DNA from: Chimonanthus salicifolius
Taxonomy: Eukaryota > Streptophyta > Magnoliopsida > Laurales > Calycanthaceae
Assembly: GCA_013350335.1 (NCBI GenBank)
Contig: CM023541.1
Location: forward strand, 64,359,413-64,423,412
DNA length: 64,000 nucleotides
Direction of reading: 5' to 3'
The notes beneath the pieces are model-generated. The model searched no databases. It was not told where the DNA came from and saw only the letters and a list, made by a program, of their open reading frames with translations. The position numbers and the translations under genes are program-made. Positions 50,201 through 61,642 of this stretch are shown here, in pieces. Positions within the stretch are counted from its first letter, which is position 1, and every line of letters starts with the position of its first letter.

Positions 50201-53200
50201 GACCTCAAGAGAAATTTGAGGGTTTTAGAACAATATAGCCTCAATGAGATGAAAGCTTTGTAAGGGAGTTCCCTCTATCCATGGAGGAAGACAATGAGTT
50301 GTTATGGGTTCGAGACTCATTGGCAGCCTTTTCAGTCAAGTTGATGACTGATATGGCTCTTGATCAATAGAATGAGGAGGATCCTATATCGTACCTAGCT
50401 TAGAGGGGTCTTGCCCCCCTGTCCTGTGGTATGCCCTGAAAGGGAATGTGCTTTCCAAAATGGCCCTCAATAGAAAAGGACTCCTCAGTTCAGATGTCGA
50501 TTTATAGTGCATATTATGTGGTCACAAGGAGGATATCGGTCACTTGTTTGTTGAATGCCCAATGACTAGAAAATTATGGATAAGTTTTGCAAACTTGATG
50601 AGAGCATCATGGATATTCAAGAGGACTTGTGAAGGAATCGTCCAATCCTAGAACACCATCTTGGTCCTAAGATGAAAATAACTTGGAAAACCATTCCAGC
50701 GGCGGTCTTATGGGCTTCAAAATGATGGACTTTTCCAGCTCCTGGGAGGGTCGTTTAAGTAAAGGACCAAGCAAGATCAGAGCTCAAGCCTCTTGGTCCC
50801 CTCTCAACTCAAAACTCATAAAGTTAACGTTGATGAGGCACCAAGGGGAAAACTAGGTCCGGGAGGTATAGGTGGAGTGCTCCGCAATTGCAACGGTAGG
50901 ATTTTTTCAAAACCAGTAGGACGAAGGGATTCAAATGAGGCAGTACTTGTTAGTATTAAGAGAGCTTTGTCCATATGGATTTCATCAAGAGGGGGAAAAC
51001 TATCATCAAAGAGAACTCGGCAAACACGATCAAGTGGGCAAAGGGTTAAAACGGCCTCCTTAGGAAAATGATCACAATTGTAAGGAAGATTAGGGCGTTG
51101 TGCTCAGGTTGCGAGATCTCTTTTGCATTAGTCAAGAGATCAACAAATGGAGTAGCTGACTTCTTTGCAAAGAACGGAGCGGATTCCATGACTACCGGGC
51201 GTATTCTACCTTTGGGAGCTCCTTCAAGCGTGGGGAGAAATGCCTTATATATTATATAGTGTTTTGATATGTGGATAGATGTAGTTTTCTTTTTTTCCTT
51301 CCCGGTAATCTTTGGGTATTGAAGGGCAATCACTAAGGGGTGCAATTAGTGGCAGATCCTGATACAGTTCTCAAGATACTATAATAGAGGCGCTTCCAAC
51401 AGTGTAAACCCTAACCTACTATAATCAGATACCAAGATACTATAGTAGAGGCAATTCCAACAGTGTCAATCCCACTAAAATAAGATACCACCCCTCACTT
51501 TTCTAACTATGTTCCCATGGAAAAGGAGAACCTCAATTTGCTATGGCACTCAAATTGTAAGAGAAATACACACCTGAATTGTGCCCAAAAGGTCCTCCAG
51601 TAGTTCAATTGTGAGGTCCACCTGCAACACAATCAATAAAAATCAGAAGAAGTAGTAGTAGTTATAGAAACAAATGGGAATGAATCTTGCTTTTTTTATG
51701 GAGAGGTAAATGAACCTTTGCAATCACTGTAGATATCCATGGTGCAAGTGGCCCAGAGCAAAGATCAATCAGAACACAAGCTGCCTTCGCCTGATGAAGC
51801 AGCTCAAGTTAAATATTTTCAAAATATGAATAATACCAAACCATAAAATATTAACAAATTTGGCCAACAAACTATGAAACTTGTAAAGGAGCAGAACTAA
51901 CATGTGACGGTGAATATGATGACAAATAGCCAGCACAAGCATGAAGAAGTGGGCGGTATACTGAAGATGATGAAGTTGCCACAATCTGCAATTGCATTAA
52001 GAAAGAAAATCAAGATGTATATCAGAGAGGATGGAAACATCTACAATTATGATTATCATTGACATTGATCAATGAAAACCTGGGAAAGAGAATGCTGGAC
52101 GAAAGGCTGTTTCCATTGCCCGAAACTATCATCAAATTGTTCTGGAAGACTGCTGACAGGTGGACGAAGAGCTACAACATTGCAAATTTACATATTCAGA
52201 AACAAAAATTGCAAAAATACCATCATTTACCAGAAGGATGGAGACTCTGAAGAACCTATTACCTGGTAGCAATGCTTGTACAAGTGGTAATGCAGACCAA
52301 AAATTTGAATTACTCTCAGCCATCTTACAGCAGAGAAGAGGCTGAAAAAAAAAACATAAAGAACAAGGGACTTAAATGAAACATGAGAAACAAGATGCTG
52401 CTAGCTGGAACAGATTCATGGTTGGACCACTGTTTCCCTTTTTTTAATATTCTTGTAACCGGTCTAGACAAACATGACTACTAACATAACCCACCTGCGA
52501 TGCACAAGCATAGAGAACATGTAGAATTCCTTCTTCCACTGCACCCACATCCAAGACGTTCAAATAATGGGCATCCCAGTGATCATCAGGAATCTTGAAC
52601 TCTTCTCCAAACAAGCTTGAGTAATCAACCAAATGCATATTTCCAGATACTTCAGTTTTGGAAGCGTCATCACAAATTGAAGACGACAATGAACCATTGG
52701 AAGGAACCAGCGATTCAACTGAAGTACCAGCATCTGCAAGCTTTTGCAGAGCTCTACAAGCCTGCATGGCATAAAGAACATCACAATTCAAAGGAGTGAG
52801 CATCTGAAAGACAGGTACAGCATGCATAAAATAGAAGGAACTCCAGACATACTGTTCGGCAAACACATCCAAGATGAGAATCTTTATATGCCTTTCGGAG
52901 AAGCATGAACACCGCATCTGGACGAAAAGCTATGGAGGTAGAAGCAGGTTGGATAAAAGGTGATGGACTACGGGCTCTCCTTGGCTGGGCCTGGAAACAG
53001 ATGGAACAACATCAATCTCCTGGTCAGGGCTACCTGAAATTAGGCAAAATTTCACTTTGCCAAACCCATAGACAGTATGCAGATGATGAGTTTGACTTGG
53101 TGAATATACCATTATATGAATTACCAATGCATCCTTCCACAAGGATTTTGAGACTTGAACTGACAAGAATTCCCACATGGGAAAGCACATTTGCAAATAG

Positions 53201-54521
53201 TTAACACAGTATCAATAATCTAGCACCCAACCAAAAAATCAATAAAATCCATTCAAACATATTTTGATCATATCTTATCAAGAGGAGATGAGCATCCTAG
53301 CAAGAGCATGTAACCTTCACAATCAATGCATCTATATTCCTACATAAACAACATCCACCATGCACCACCTATCATCACTAGCAGTTCACCACAAATATTT
53401 CTAAGCATTATTGTTAAAATCTTATGACACATAATTCGTATCTTATGATTCATACGATATGATAAGAGAGATGATTCGTATCTATTAACAAATCTTACGA
53501 TTCGTATAAATAATAGAATTACGGAGTTATTAGGAATGTAAAAGTATGAAACATTTTATTTTAATGATTGTTAAGGCTCGAGTTGATGGGCATTTAAGAC
53601 ATTTTGATTTTTTTGGAGTTTTTTAGTTCATTATTGACTTTTCATAGTATAACTGGATTATATACTAGTCTCATACTTTTGGGAGTTGGAGTATGGAAAT
53701 TTGAGCTCCAATGAACTAATTATATAATATTCACTTAATAGTGAGAGAAAGTTGGAGAAATGTTCATATTATTACATATTAGATATATTTTACGTTATTT
53801 CATATATTAGATATTTTTTAGGGAAAATGCTTATAAATCTTATAATTCTACGGTTTACAATATACGATTTGCAGTTCAAGATGTATAACAATTTTAGGAT
53901 ATGATTCAATTTTCACAACATTGTTTCTAAGAATTAATAATGCAATATAACGACCAATATTCCCATCTAGTGCAATGAAAAGAAAAGCAAAATATGCCAG
54001 AATCAGCATTAGAAGAGCATGGAAATCAAAATGACACTAATGCTAAGGAAATATAACAATTCAAGTTACTGAATCATTCTTCACAGTGGAACTCTGCATT
54101 TCAGAACCCATCAAAAAACAACCAAATTGTTATAGATATGATAAATTTGACCCATAATGCAGTGATAAGGCCCTCAACCTAATAATCCAACAATTAGATT
54201 TTTTGAGTTCACCTGTTCAACATCTCATAATCAACAAATAAATTACTAAATGTGTAAGTGAACAACACCTAATGTGCAATAAAGCAACCAAATTAAGACA
54301 CAGCTATAATTCACAAAACAAGACCTAAAGAAGAAAGGAAAGGCAGTTACCTCAAAATTAGAGGAAACAGTTAAAGTTGAAGCCTGACTGTTTCGGGAAG
54401 AATCTGGATCAGGAAAGTTACCAGAAGCCCTCGAGGTCTCCCTGAAATTTTTATATAAAATTAATTATTAAAATCCAGTGCACAATTTTATGAAATTAGA
54501 TATTATATATATATATATAGC

Positions 54522-54562
<41 letters not shown>

Positions 54563-57500
54563 TTTTTGACAGGGTAGAGTGGCAATCAAGAATTCAAAAA
54601 GCTGACCATAGATTGATGAGAAAATGGTTGATGATGTGAACCAAACATACCATCTATATGTTCAGGCATTCCATGTATTATCAAGCATAAACCAACAAAC
54701 TTTCATATTACAGCATTAAAATGCTTTTGTTGCTAACTTAACAAGTCAAGGAAGTTCAACACACTGACCATCAGCAAACAAAGAAAAATAACTGCCTCAG
54801 AATCTTGGATGGAAAAACCAATTCATGGAGGGAAGGCCATGAATGCATCAATACCTAGCAACCTTACCACTTCAAGTGGAAGATAAATCTTCCAATACTG
54901 AGCAGAAAAAATCCTGAGATCCTAACATGGAGAACAGGCATGGGAATAACAAAAAGCCTTTTGGTGGGAGAAATGGAAATCATGCTCCTCAATCAAAAGG
55001 CAATACTCTGATAGTCTAGCACAGGCACAGAGGTCATGAAGCTGCCCAACAACTACCTCACCCTATTAGATTCCAGTTTGTAGAACCAAAACACCTCCCA
55101 CCAATTAATCTCTCAAGAAAGATGGAATACCCCTACCGCCACCAATTTACCAAACTATCCCCTTGGTCATGGTAGTGGAACAATGAACAAAACCATCAGT
55201 AAGGACACAAAATATACTCCTAGATCAAATTCCCAGTTCTCTTCAAAGACATTGCAACAAATACACAATGACCCAGAAGCGACAGCGAGCTATAATGGGC
55301 ACCAGATAAGGTGTTTTTTTTCTGATGAACGAAGGTGTCCAGGTGTCTCACCCGACTAATCCTTTGAAGCATGTGAGCTCCTCCCAACACGCACACACCG
55401 AATTCTTCTCGGGGGAGTGGCACTTTGGGGTTGAGCGTAAATCGAACTCAAGACCCCATTTCATAAGGCAAGCTTCATGACAGTTAAGGCCAACCCCTTG
55501 GTGTTATAACATGATTACTTCTCTAAACACATTACATTAAACAAATAATGGAAGGCCAGAGATGCAAATAACTAGAACTATTTCAATATGGCCAATTTGA
55601 ATCAAGTCTTCGCAGGAACACTGAAAATCAGGACAAACACTTACCTTTCATTCACAATGTGAAGAATTGGATAAAAAGGGCCAGCAAGCATAGCAAAAAA
55701 ACGGATGCTAGATTCTGCTGCTTCTGTAAAACTATTAAGATCTGTCTGCATTGTAATAAAAGATGCTTCTTAGTGCAACTACTTAAAATTCTTTAATAAA
55801 AAATGAAATACATAAGCTTCACCATATACTTTTAGAATTGGTTTTTAAAATACTTCCAAAATCAATTTTAAGAAGATTAAAGCCCTATTAGTCAAAAAAT
55901 ACCTCAAGTTGAGGAAGAAATGCCAGCAACCGCATTGTCATATCTTGAAGCAACTAAGAACTAATGATCATTAGAAATCACATAGATATCATCCTGATAA
56001 AATATGGTAAGGTAAAAAGAAAATTGAAAATGACATATATCATGGTCCACCTGGAGATTCATATCATGGGCATCCTGTTTATGTGCAATAATGTGTGGCA
56101 GCAAGTAATTGACAACAGGTTGAAATTCAGGCTCCAGACCAGTTACCGAGACCCCAATGAGCTGCCACAAGAAAGTAAAGTAATGAAAGCATGTTGAATT
56201 TAAAATAACCTATTACTAAAATCCCACTAGCAGGTCAGTTCACAAAAAACACAGCATGGCAGTTGTTGAAGCGGACAAAAGAATTTTTAGGAAATCAATG
56301 GATCACATTAACAGCTGGATAACCCTAGTGTAACCACTTAAGAAATGGTCACTTCAGATTAAAATTTGGACACAGGGCATTGTAGGGCCCACTGGCCCCA
56401 TAAAACTTGAGATGTTTGGATTAGAAACCCAAAACAAATCAGCTGTAAAGGACATTACCACCAATCAAATCTAAGAAAATAATGTGAGCTCTTCACTGGT
56501 TTTTATCAAACCACCTCTTTCAATGCCTTGGTCAAGTGGCTAAGAATAACTGATGAAGCTGGTTTTTGTAAATGTCTAATCCCCAAATTTAACCTAGTAT
56601 CTGGCAAGGTCCACGTGCCATGAGTCAAAATATTGATCTGATGTTCTTATTTATTGGTAACTTGATGAAGTTTTGCTAGCACGGTTTTTATTTAGCAGGC
56701 ATGAATACCCCATCATGTCCATGCACAAAAATACAGAATGGCAACGTCCATATTCGTTCCCCAAAAAGGAAGAGAGAAGGAAGCTAAAGCTTAATTGACC
56801 AACTCTTGATCCTAAACCTCAGATAGGGAAGCTACCATTCACATGAAAGGGCACTATTGGGTCCTACATGATGCAAACTGCAGGAAATAGAAAAGGATGT
56901 TCATCAATTCATACAATATTTTCATGTGGAGAAGTGATTTGAGTTGCAGATTATCCACTCTACTAACATCTGAAGTGACCCCCAGATGCTTCACATGGGG
57001 AACTTTCACTGTCATTACATAGGAGGGCAACTGGACAAGGTAGGTTAGGAGCTTATCTTCCCACAAATTCCATGCCTCACCTATCAACCCATCTTATAAT
57101 TGCTGACCTTTCCCCGAAGATTCAAGTACAAGCTATCAGTCACTTAGCATGCTAATCTGTGTCTACTTCTTTATATCCAGTAATAAAACTAACAAACTCC
57201 CTCATATTGTATCTTCTACATACAGTTGTGTCATATCTACTCCTTTACAGCCAGACAGGCACTTAAAACAAACTAACAAACGCAGTTATTTTTCCTTGTT
57301 CAAAAAGTTGTATCCTTTCCAATACCATCACTGAAAGACCAGGGCAGCTTACAAACACAAAGGCATAATCAGAATCCTTCAATTCAAAAAAGATGTATGT
57401 TACCTATATTCACTGCCGGATTAAATCTAAAAAACAAAAATCACTCAAAACCCTTATCTTGTTTCCCCTGAAATGACTCAAGTTTATCCAGCATTCTCTG

Positions 57501-58380
57501 GATTTTTGGTCCACAATCTACAAGAAGACCTTCCTTCCCACTCACACCCTAGACAACAATTGGCAAGTATTTATGGGCTACACGAGAGTGGTCCTATTTC
57601 AGCTTACTACAATTGTTCTGTCGTCAAAACAGATTGCCCATCAACTGCTAGTCAACTGATAAACTTAGATGGTTGGTAGGTTGATAGTCAACAATACTTG
57701 GACGCTCACAGTTCATCTTAGTTAAAAAGAAGGATGAGATACGCCCAGGAAATACCTGAATGAAAAATATAGCAATTGGGTTCCCCCGTAAGCAAGATAT
57801 CCGCACATATCGGCACGGGGAATAGTTCATGGGATACATCATGTCACGCCGAGGCGCCTCACAGCGTGGCCGGACTTTCACAAATGCCTCGGGCTGTAAA
57901 AAGAAACCACTTTTATGAATCATTACTCATAAATAGAAAATGAATTAAAATAATTCCATTACTTTTCACTTTCACACACAAAAAATCCATATGTTTTGAA
58001 CAAAAGAAGAGATTTTGATTACCAGACCTTGTAACGCAGGCCAACAGCAATCTCCCATTCAAGGACTGATTTATTGTAGATCCGTATGTGTGAGAGCAAG
58101 CAGGGTTCCTGCCCGCGAAGAAAAAAAAAAGTAAATTAGAAATTAAAAAAAAAATAGATTAAACGGTAAGGAGCAAAGAATAAAACGGGTGGAAGTGGGG
58201 AAAGAAAAAAGAAACCTCGAGCTCGAGTAAGATCCATTCCTTGGTGTTGGTTCCAGTAGACCAGTGAGTTCGGAGGTCGGAATCAAGGACGTGAAGTGCC
58301 TTCTGTGAAGGGGATTCACGTGACATGGCCTTGATTTTGTATGATAGGGGCTTGACCCTCGGCTCCAATTCCATCTCCAT
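33943..58380 (-). CDS. giant galactose-binding-like / armadillo-type plant protein (frame broken twice)
   Basis: Twenty-five exons: 58216-58380, 58028-58108, 57756-57893, 56051-56161, 55903-55953, 55645-55745, 54351-54441, 52853-52984, 52495-52761, 52263-52341, 52080-52171, 51902-51985, 51716-51790, 51574-51621, 49201-49296, 48692-48921, 45100-48597, 43857-43936, 43551-43634, 39778-39849, 39526-39617, 37689-37817, 37477-37594, 35121-35203, 33943-34388. They sum to 6443 nt, two more than 2147 codons. Residues about 30-170 form a galactose-binding-like fold (VLDSDLRTHWSTGTNTKEW, HIRIYNKSVLEWEIAVGL). The middle is long and helical, armadillo-like. Residues about 1835-2000 form a charged coiled coil (KLKEEIAARRQKKLLARQAR). 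The end is Arg-rich (RQIMERRERDGRREGKWERK). I recognise a conserved single-copy plant family of about 2,150 aa, generally called uncharacterised; its function is unknown to me. Extra single bases at 46571-46575 and 34073-34076 break the frame. Confidence 0.85.
35290..35790. mobile_element. possible hAT-like remnant (AAGGTGCGCC words)
   Basis: Text such as aaggtgtaccc, caggtgcgccttagtg and cctaaggtaccaggacac is typical of the subterminal parts of plant hAT elements. Similar words recur at 37250-37360, so the two stretches may be parts of one element split by the LINE between them. No TSD found. Confidence 0.35.
35925..36640 (+). mobile_element. 5'-truncated L1-type LINE (zf-RVT and partial RNase H)
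   Basis: The open frame 35921-36307 reads a zf-RVT domain: RRGALLEEAPMVCPLCNEEE, ETMDHLLCKC, then SDVWCYFLNLLGCSW and FWTERNGRIFEGK. After a stop, an FNVDG-like RNase H start follows, then a short 3' UTR ending in a run of A at about 36630. Flanks share a near-match TTAAAA(A)TAAA. It is antisense in intron 35204-37476 of the giant gene. Confidence 0.8.
38742..38995 (-). mobile_element. RTE-type LINE 3' fragment, minus strand
   Basis: The reverse complement reads WIEMVW, GTNMIVNGVEWKRRTRKAD and a stop, then GCAAGGCTTTGATGATAATG. This is the RTE C-terminus and ATG-repeat tail, as at 420-565. It lies in sense orientation in an intron of the giant gene. Confidence 0.65.
39735..39773. repeat. (GA)n microsatellite directly beside a 5' splice site
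   Basis: About 20 GA units on the plus strand, so the giant gene's transcript reads (CU)n. It starts about five bases inside the intron after the exon 20 donor (GTAACTCTCT at 39777 and below). Confidence 0.9.
39970..40067 (+). mobile_element. LINE 3'-tail fragment
   Basis: Tctcatttgtaccttctaca followed by gaattcatttgttactgtttc parallels the 3' end of the LINE at 36570-36630 (catgtatacattcttcgtat, gaattcattcgtcattgtttc). It is a short copy just upstream of the longer LINE at 40080. Confidence 0.45.
40080..42010 (+). mobile_element. 5'-truncated L1-type LINE (RT C-terminus, zf-RVT, RNase H)
   Basis: About 1.9 kb of degraded ORF2. The order is YLLSLF..VAKGVANSMEK and HLVGWSEVTRDKSKGGLGLA (end of reverse transcriptase), a zf-RVT with RRRGLLSLDGDTSCSLCNVA and DETIDHLLVTCPLSWRLW, then RNase H with LKFNVDGASRGKP, ESNDAELLSIRRAL and KSDSFNAIKWARG. 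The 3' UTR ends in poly(A) at 42002-42009. ATATTATAT occurs at 40059-40067 and 42017-42025, a possible but weak AT-rich TSD. Several stops and shifts. It lies antisense in intron 39850-43550 of the giant gene. Confidence 0.88.
44186..44221. repeat. 36-bp poly(C) tract
   Basis: An uninterrupted run of 36 C (after CCCCT) lies in the intron between exons 17 and 18 of the giant gene; the transcript strand reads G. Confidence 0.85.
45100..48597 (-). other. 3.5-kb exon 17 of the giant gene, with frameshift
   Basis: This exon runs as two overlapping open frames, 48597 to about 46560 and about 46603 to 45100. Entry phase needs 1 base and exit leaves 1, so the length should be 2 more than a multiple of 3; at 3498 it is one base too long. 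The switch lies where the transcript reads GGGAAAAAGAG (46570-46578). Dropping one A joins ISYALGTAPNSGK to ESTDESSCLNFE, the expected family order, and no intron could fit in the roughly 40 bases concerned. The frame reads on past 45100 to a stop at 45050, but the donor GTAACT at 45099 joins in phase to exon 18 (IGDMERKVCQALC). Confidence 0.85.
49700..49965 (-). mobile_element. RTE-type LINE 3' fragment, minus strand
   Basis: The minus strand reads KPSKTWINVVRKDIGN, then degraded text ending in GACTTTGATGATGATG. It has the same layout as 38742-38995 and is more diverged. It lies in intron 49297-51573 of the giant gene. Confidence 0.6.
50040..51345 (+). mobile_element. degraded L1-type LINE (zf-RVT and RNase H)
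   Basis: Broken plus-strand frames give zf-RVT text (ALNRKGLLSSDVDL, CILCGHKEDIGHLFVECPMT, RKLWISFANLM) and then RNase H text (KVNVDEAPRGKLGPGGIGGV, RNCNGRIF, SNEAVLVSIKRALSIW). At about 49970-50015 a minus-oriented LINE-tail-like text (ggttctgatattaaattaat) abuts it. It is antisense within intron 49297-51573 of the giant gene. Confidence 0.8.
53406..53923. mobile_element. non-autonomous hAT-like element with 8-bp TSD
   Basis: A 518-bp AT-rich element flanked by exact TTTCTAAG at 53398-53405 and 53924-53931. Ends CATTATTGTTAAAAT and CAATGTTGTGAAAAT (right end reverse-complemented) match at 12 of 15 positions. The interior has many ATTCGTATC/GATACGAAT-like words. No ORF. It lies in intron 52985-54350 of the giant gene. 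Confidence 0.75.
54503..54559. repeat. compound (TA)n-(GA)n microsatellite
   Basis: A TA run followed by about 18 GA units, in the intron between exons 6 and 7 of the giant gene. Confidence 0.9.
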
Positions 58381-58656
58381 CTTCTCACTCCACTCCAGCC
58401 AAAGAAACTTGTTATTGATTAGGTATAGAAGAAGAAGAAGAACAAGAAGAGAGGAGCATGGAATTTGAGGAAGAGAATAGATATACAGAAAGAAGGATCG
58501 GATCGCTTCTTCTTCGACTCGCAGGAGAAACTAGAAACTCCCTACTCCACAGTCATGAGTCGTCGTGAGTCCTCGGTTGCAAACGAAGCCGGGCCTTTAT
58601 CTATGTTCCTCAAAATTTAAAACAGATTATGTAAAATTATCATGCAAAATGACTCG

Positions 58657-58809
58657 TGCAACCCCCATTTTTACCCATGCACTCTCTACGAGTGAAATGC
58701 CAATTTTGTGTTCAATTTTTCTTTCCTTTTTCAGTAGAGCATCTTCATTTTTATCTAAAACTGGCATTTCACTCATAAAGAGTGCACCTTAAGTAAAAAT
58801 GGGGGTGCA
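58657..58809. repeat. MITE-like inverted repeat with arms of about 50 bp
   Basis: Left arm TGCAACCCCCATTTTTACCC, then ATGCACTCTCTACGAGTGAA and ATGCCAATTTT. It matches the reverse complement of the right arm (TGCACCCCCATTTTTACTTA, GGTGCACTCTTTATGAGTG, AAATGCCAGTTTT). The spacer is about 50 bp. No certain TSD. Confidence 0.8.
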
Positions 58810-59239
58810 TGAATTATTTTCCATTATTAAACTTATCATTGAAGATATTAAATAGCAAGTATTTAATTGAAAAATATAAACTTTATTTGCTTAAAAAAAG
58901 TATAGATTTTATCATATATATATATATATACATTTAAAAATAACACATAATTTTAAATTTTTAAAAATTAAATCCTCATATGCCCTAACTGAGACTATTT
59001 AAGATGAAACGTGGGGAAGTTTTTCTTTCCTATTTTAATAAATTTATTAAGAATAGTGATTTTTGTATCCTTTTAAAAGAATTTTCAAATTTATATTTAC
59101 ATAATATTTTTCATATTACATTCAGTCATATAAAATTTAAAAAAACCTCAAAATCAAACCTCGCCAGAAAAAGTTTATTTGGACTCCCACTATTAGATCT
59201 GCACAGTATTACTATTTACTACCGTTGCTCGGTCAAGAA

Positions 59240-59640
59240 GTATGTCGATCAGGGGTGCAAAAAATGCCCGGCCAATATATTGGCTGATATGATTCTCTCT
59301 CATCTTTTTGTTTTTTTTTTTAAATATTGATATTACTTTATTATTTTATTTTTTCTGGATTAAAACATATAAAAAAAGGGAAAAAGAAACTGTTTTTAAA
59401 AAAAATTAAATTAAATGTAACTATCGGCCGATATCTGGGCCCGGGCTATCACCGTTTTGTTTTTTTTTTTTAAAATACCGATATTAATCATATAGGTCGA
59501 TATCAGACCGATATGATTAGGCGATATATCGGCCGATATCAACCGATATACTTACTGTATGACCGATACAATACGTATCGACTGTATTTATACACCTGTT
59601 AAAATTCGAATCATATCGGCCGATGTCTATGATGACCATA
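59240..59640. repeat. CGATAT/ATCGG-rich palindromic patch
   Basis: Repeated short palindromes (ATCGGCCGAT twice, CCGATATC, TCGGCCGATATC) resemble hAT subterminal motifs. Possible ends CAGGGGTGCAAAAAATGC and CAGGTGTATAAATAC are only loosely alike, and no 8-bp TSD was found. Confidence 0.4.
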
Positions 59641-61642
59641 ATAACTTTACCCTGATTCGCACATTTGTGATGAAATTGGGAATTCAGTTTTCAAGCGTAA
59701 ACTGACGGAACATTCTATCCAACATGAGACGTCTGTCTCAGGTTGTGCAGCACATCATCATGCTTTGGGCGGTGTTTTTATCAATACCCGCTACCGTCTT
59801 TTAATAAAGTCATTTTTTTTTAATTTTATAGTTCAATTTTAAATTAATATTTCAGTTTATTGTTATAAAATAAAAAATATTTTAAAATGAAAACACTGGT
59901 GCCCAAATCATTTCTCCATTTTTTGGGTTCCCTAATGGACTTGGTAGGTTTGTACAAGGTTTAGCTGTTGCAGTAACAAATTTCTATTATTTTAATAAAG
60001 TAATAGAATTTTTCTTTAATTTAAAATATTACGTGCATGCGCTATTAGGTAGGAGATCTAGTCACACAGTATTTAAAAATTAAAAAAATAAAAACATTTT
60101 CAGCCACTAGATTTAAACTCATTACGACCAACGGTGATGTGGACAGTAATTTCTTTTTCTTTAGATAAAGTGGTTATCAGTAATATTGGATATCAATCTT
60201 TTCACTCTAACACACTAAAAAATTATTTTTCTAATGTGATGAGACTCGATAGCCCATTACTTGCCAACTGTCAAAGTTATAATATCTGTTACATAAGGTA
60301 AGAGATTTAGGATACCTTAGCTTGGTTGGTTATACTGTTACACATGTACACGCAATTGAGCTAGATCAAATTCTTGCTTATGAATAATAATAGATATTTT
60401 ACAAACTTTTTAAATGCTGACCCAATATGATTCCACCTAAATTTCATAATTTTCGACCTATCTCAAATTTATATAAAATAGAACAGTAAACAATTTAGAT
60501 AAAAATATTATGATTAAAGAAAAAATAAAGATAAAAAAAGACTTTGTTTTCTTGTAGAGCCATTAGGATATAGAAAATGGAGACAACTAGACAAGATTTT
60601 TAACTTGAGGTGGGATACATGAATTAAAACAAGAAGTAAAAAAAAAAAAAAAATACTGCATAAATGATATTTTTTAATTGGGTTTGGGTTGAATTTGATT
60701 CTAAGACCCCTCTATCCAACTTGACCATGGATACATTTTGCACGAGGACAGAGTTGACTGATTTAAACCTTTTTCATGATGTGCATGACTCAAACTTGAT
60801 TTTTTTTTTTTTTTTTTAAGATCAGGTCCGGTTAGCCAAACACGCATATAGATTTTTTTTTTTTATACCAGGATAGCAGGAATCATAAAAGATTACACAA
60901 GCAGGATTTCCCCTATTCAAAACTTTGCAATACTAACACACCCACAAGCTTGCTTTATGTTATTTAATGTTCTCTAACCAAGTATGTACTGTAAGCAACA
61001 ACCATCGAAACGATGACATGAACAGCTAGAAAATGGGAGCAGCTCACACTGCTTGGAAATTTAGTCATGAAAATTATATCATTCCAAACGCGGGAGACCG
61101 TAAAGATTAGAGTACATGATATCATTCTTAAAACTGCTTCTCAGAAGTGAGAACAGGACGGGCTAGTTTTCTTAGGTTGGAGATCTTCTGACAAACTATG
61201 TTGCATGGACATTTCTATATAGACAACATTCATTTTCATGGCGTGTGTGATTTCTGAGCAGCGTAGCTGTCAAAACATCCTCTCTGTGACAGAGTGGTTC
61301 TTAGTTATCTAGAAACCAAAATACCAAATTATCTTGTGGCCAAAACATATAGAATACAGGCGCCAAATGATGTACATTTCCTACCCAACCAGGTTCTTCA
61401 ATACATTTCTAATGATGTCGTTCATCTCACAGACCATACCGTGAGTTAAATGTGCTACTTTCCCTCTTAAAAAGAAATACATGGTGCATTTCACAGATGC
61501 ACAAAGGACATTTATAAATCATCTTGATTATACTTTTCTGGATTAAGTAAACACCCTACCCATGATTGGAATTACTACAGAAAATGGTTTTTATCAATGC
61601 TGCAATGGAATGGGATGCACACCTTGCCGCCATTCCTCTTCC

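Larger units (their letters stand above)
58381..61642. other. spacer between the giant gene and the NPF transporter
   Basis: Beside 58380 is the leader of the giant gene, with GAAGAAG-type repeats as read on the plus strand. Beyond are the MITE-like palindrome at 58657-58809, a CGATAT-rich patch at about 59240-59640, very AT-rich sequence to about 60900, and about 0.7 kb that should contain the 3' UTR of the transporter. No coding exon recognised. Confidence 0.6.

Noticed and set aside
59230..59650. Calling the CGATAT-rich patch a complete hAT element
   Set aside because: Candidate ends agree poorly and no 8-bp flanking duplication could be found.
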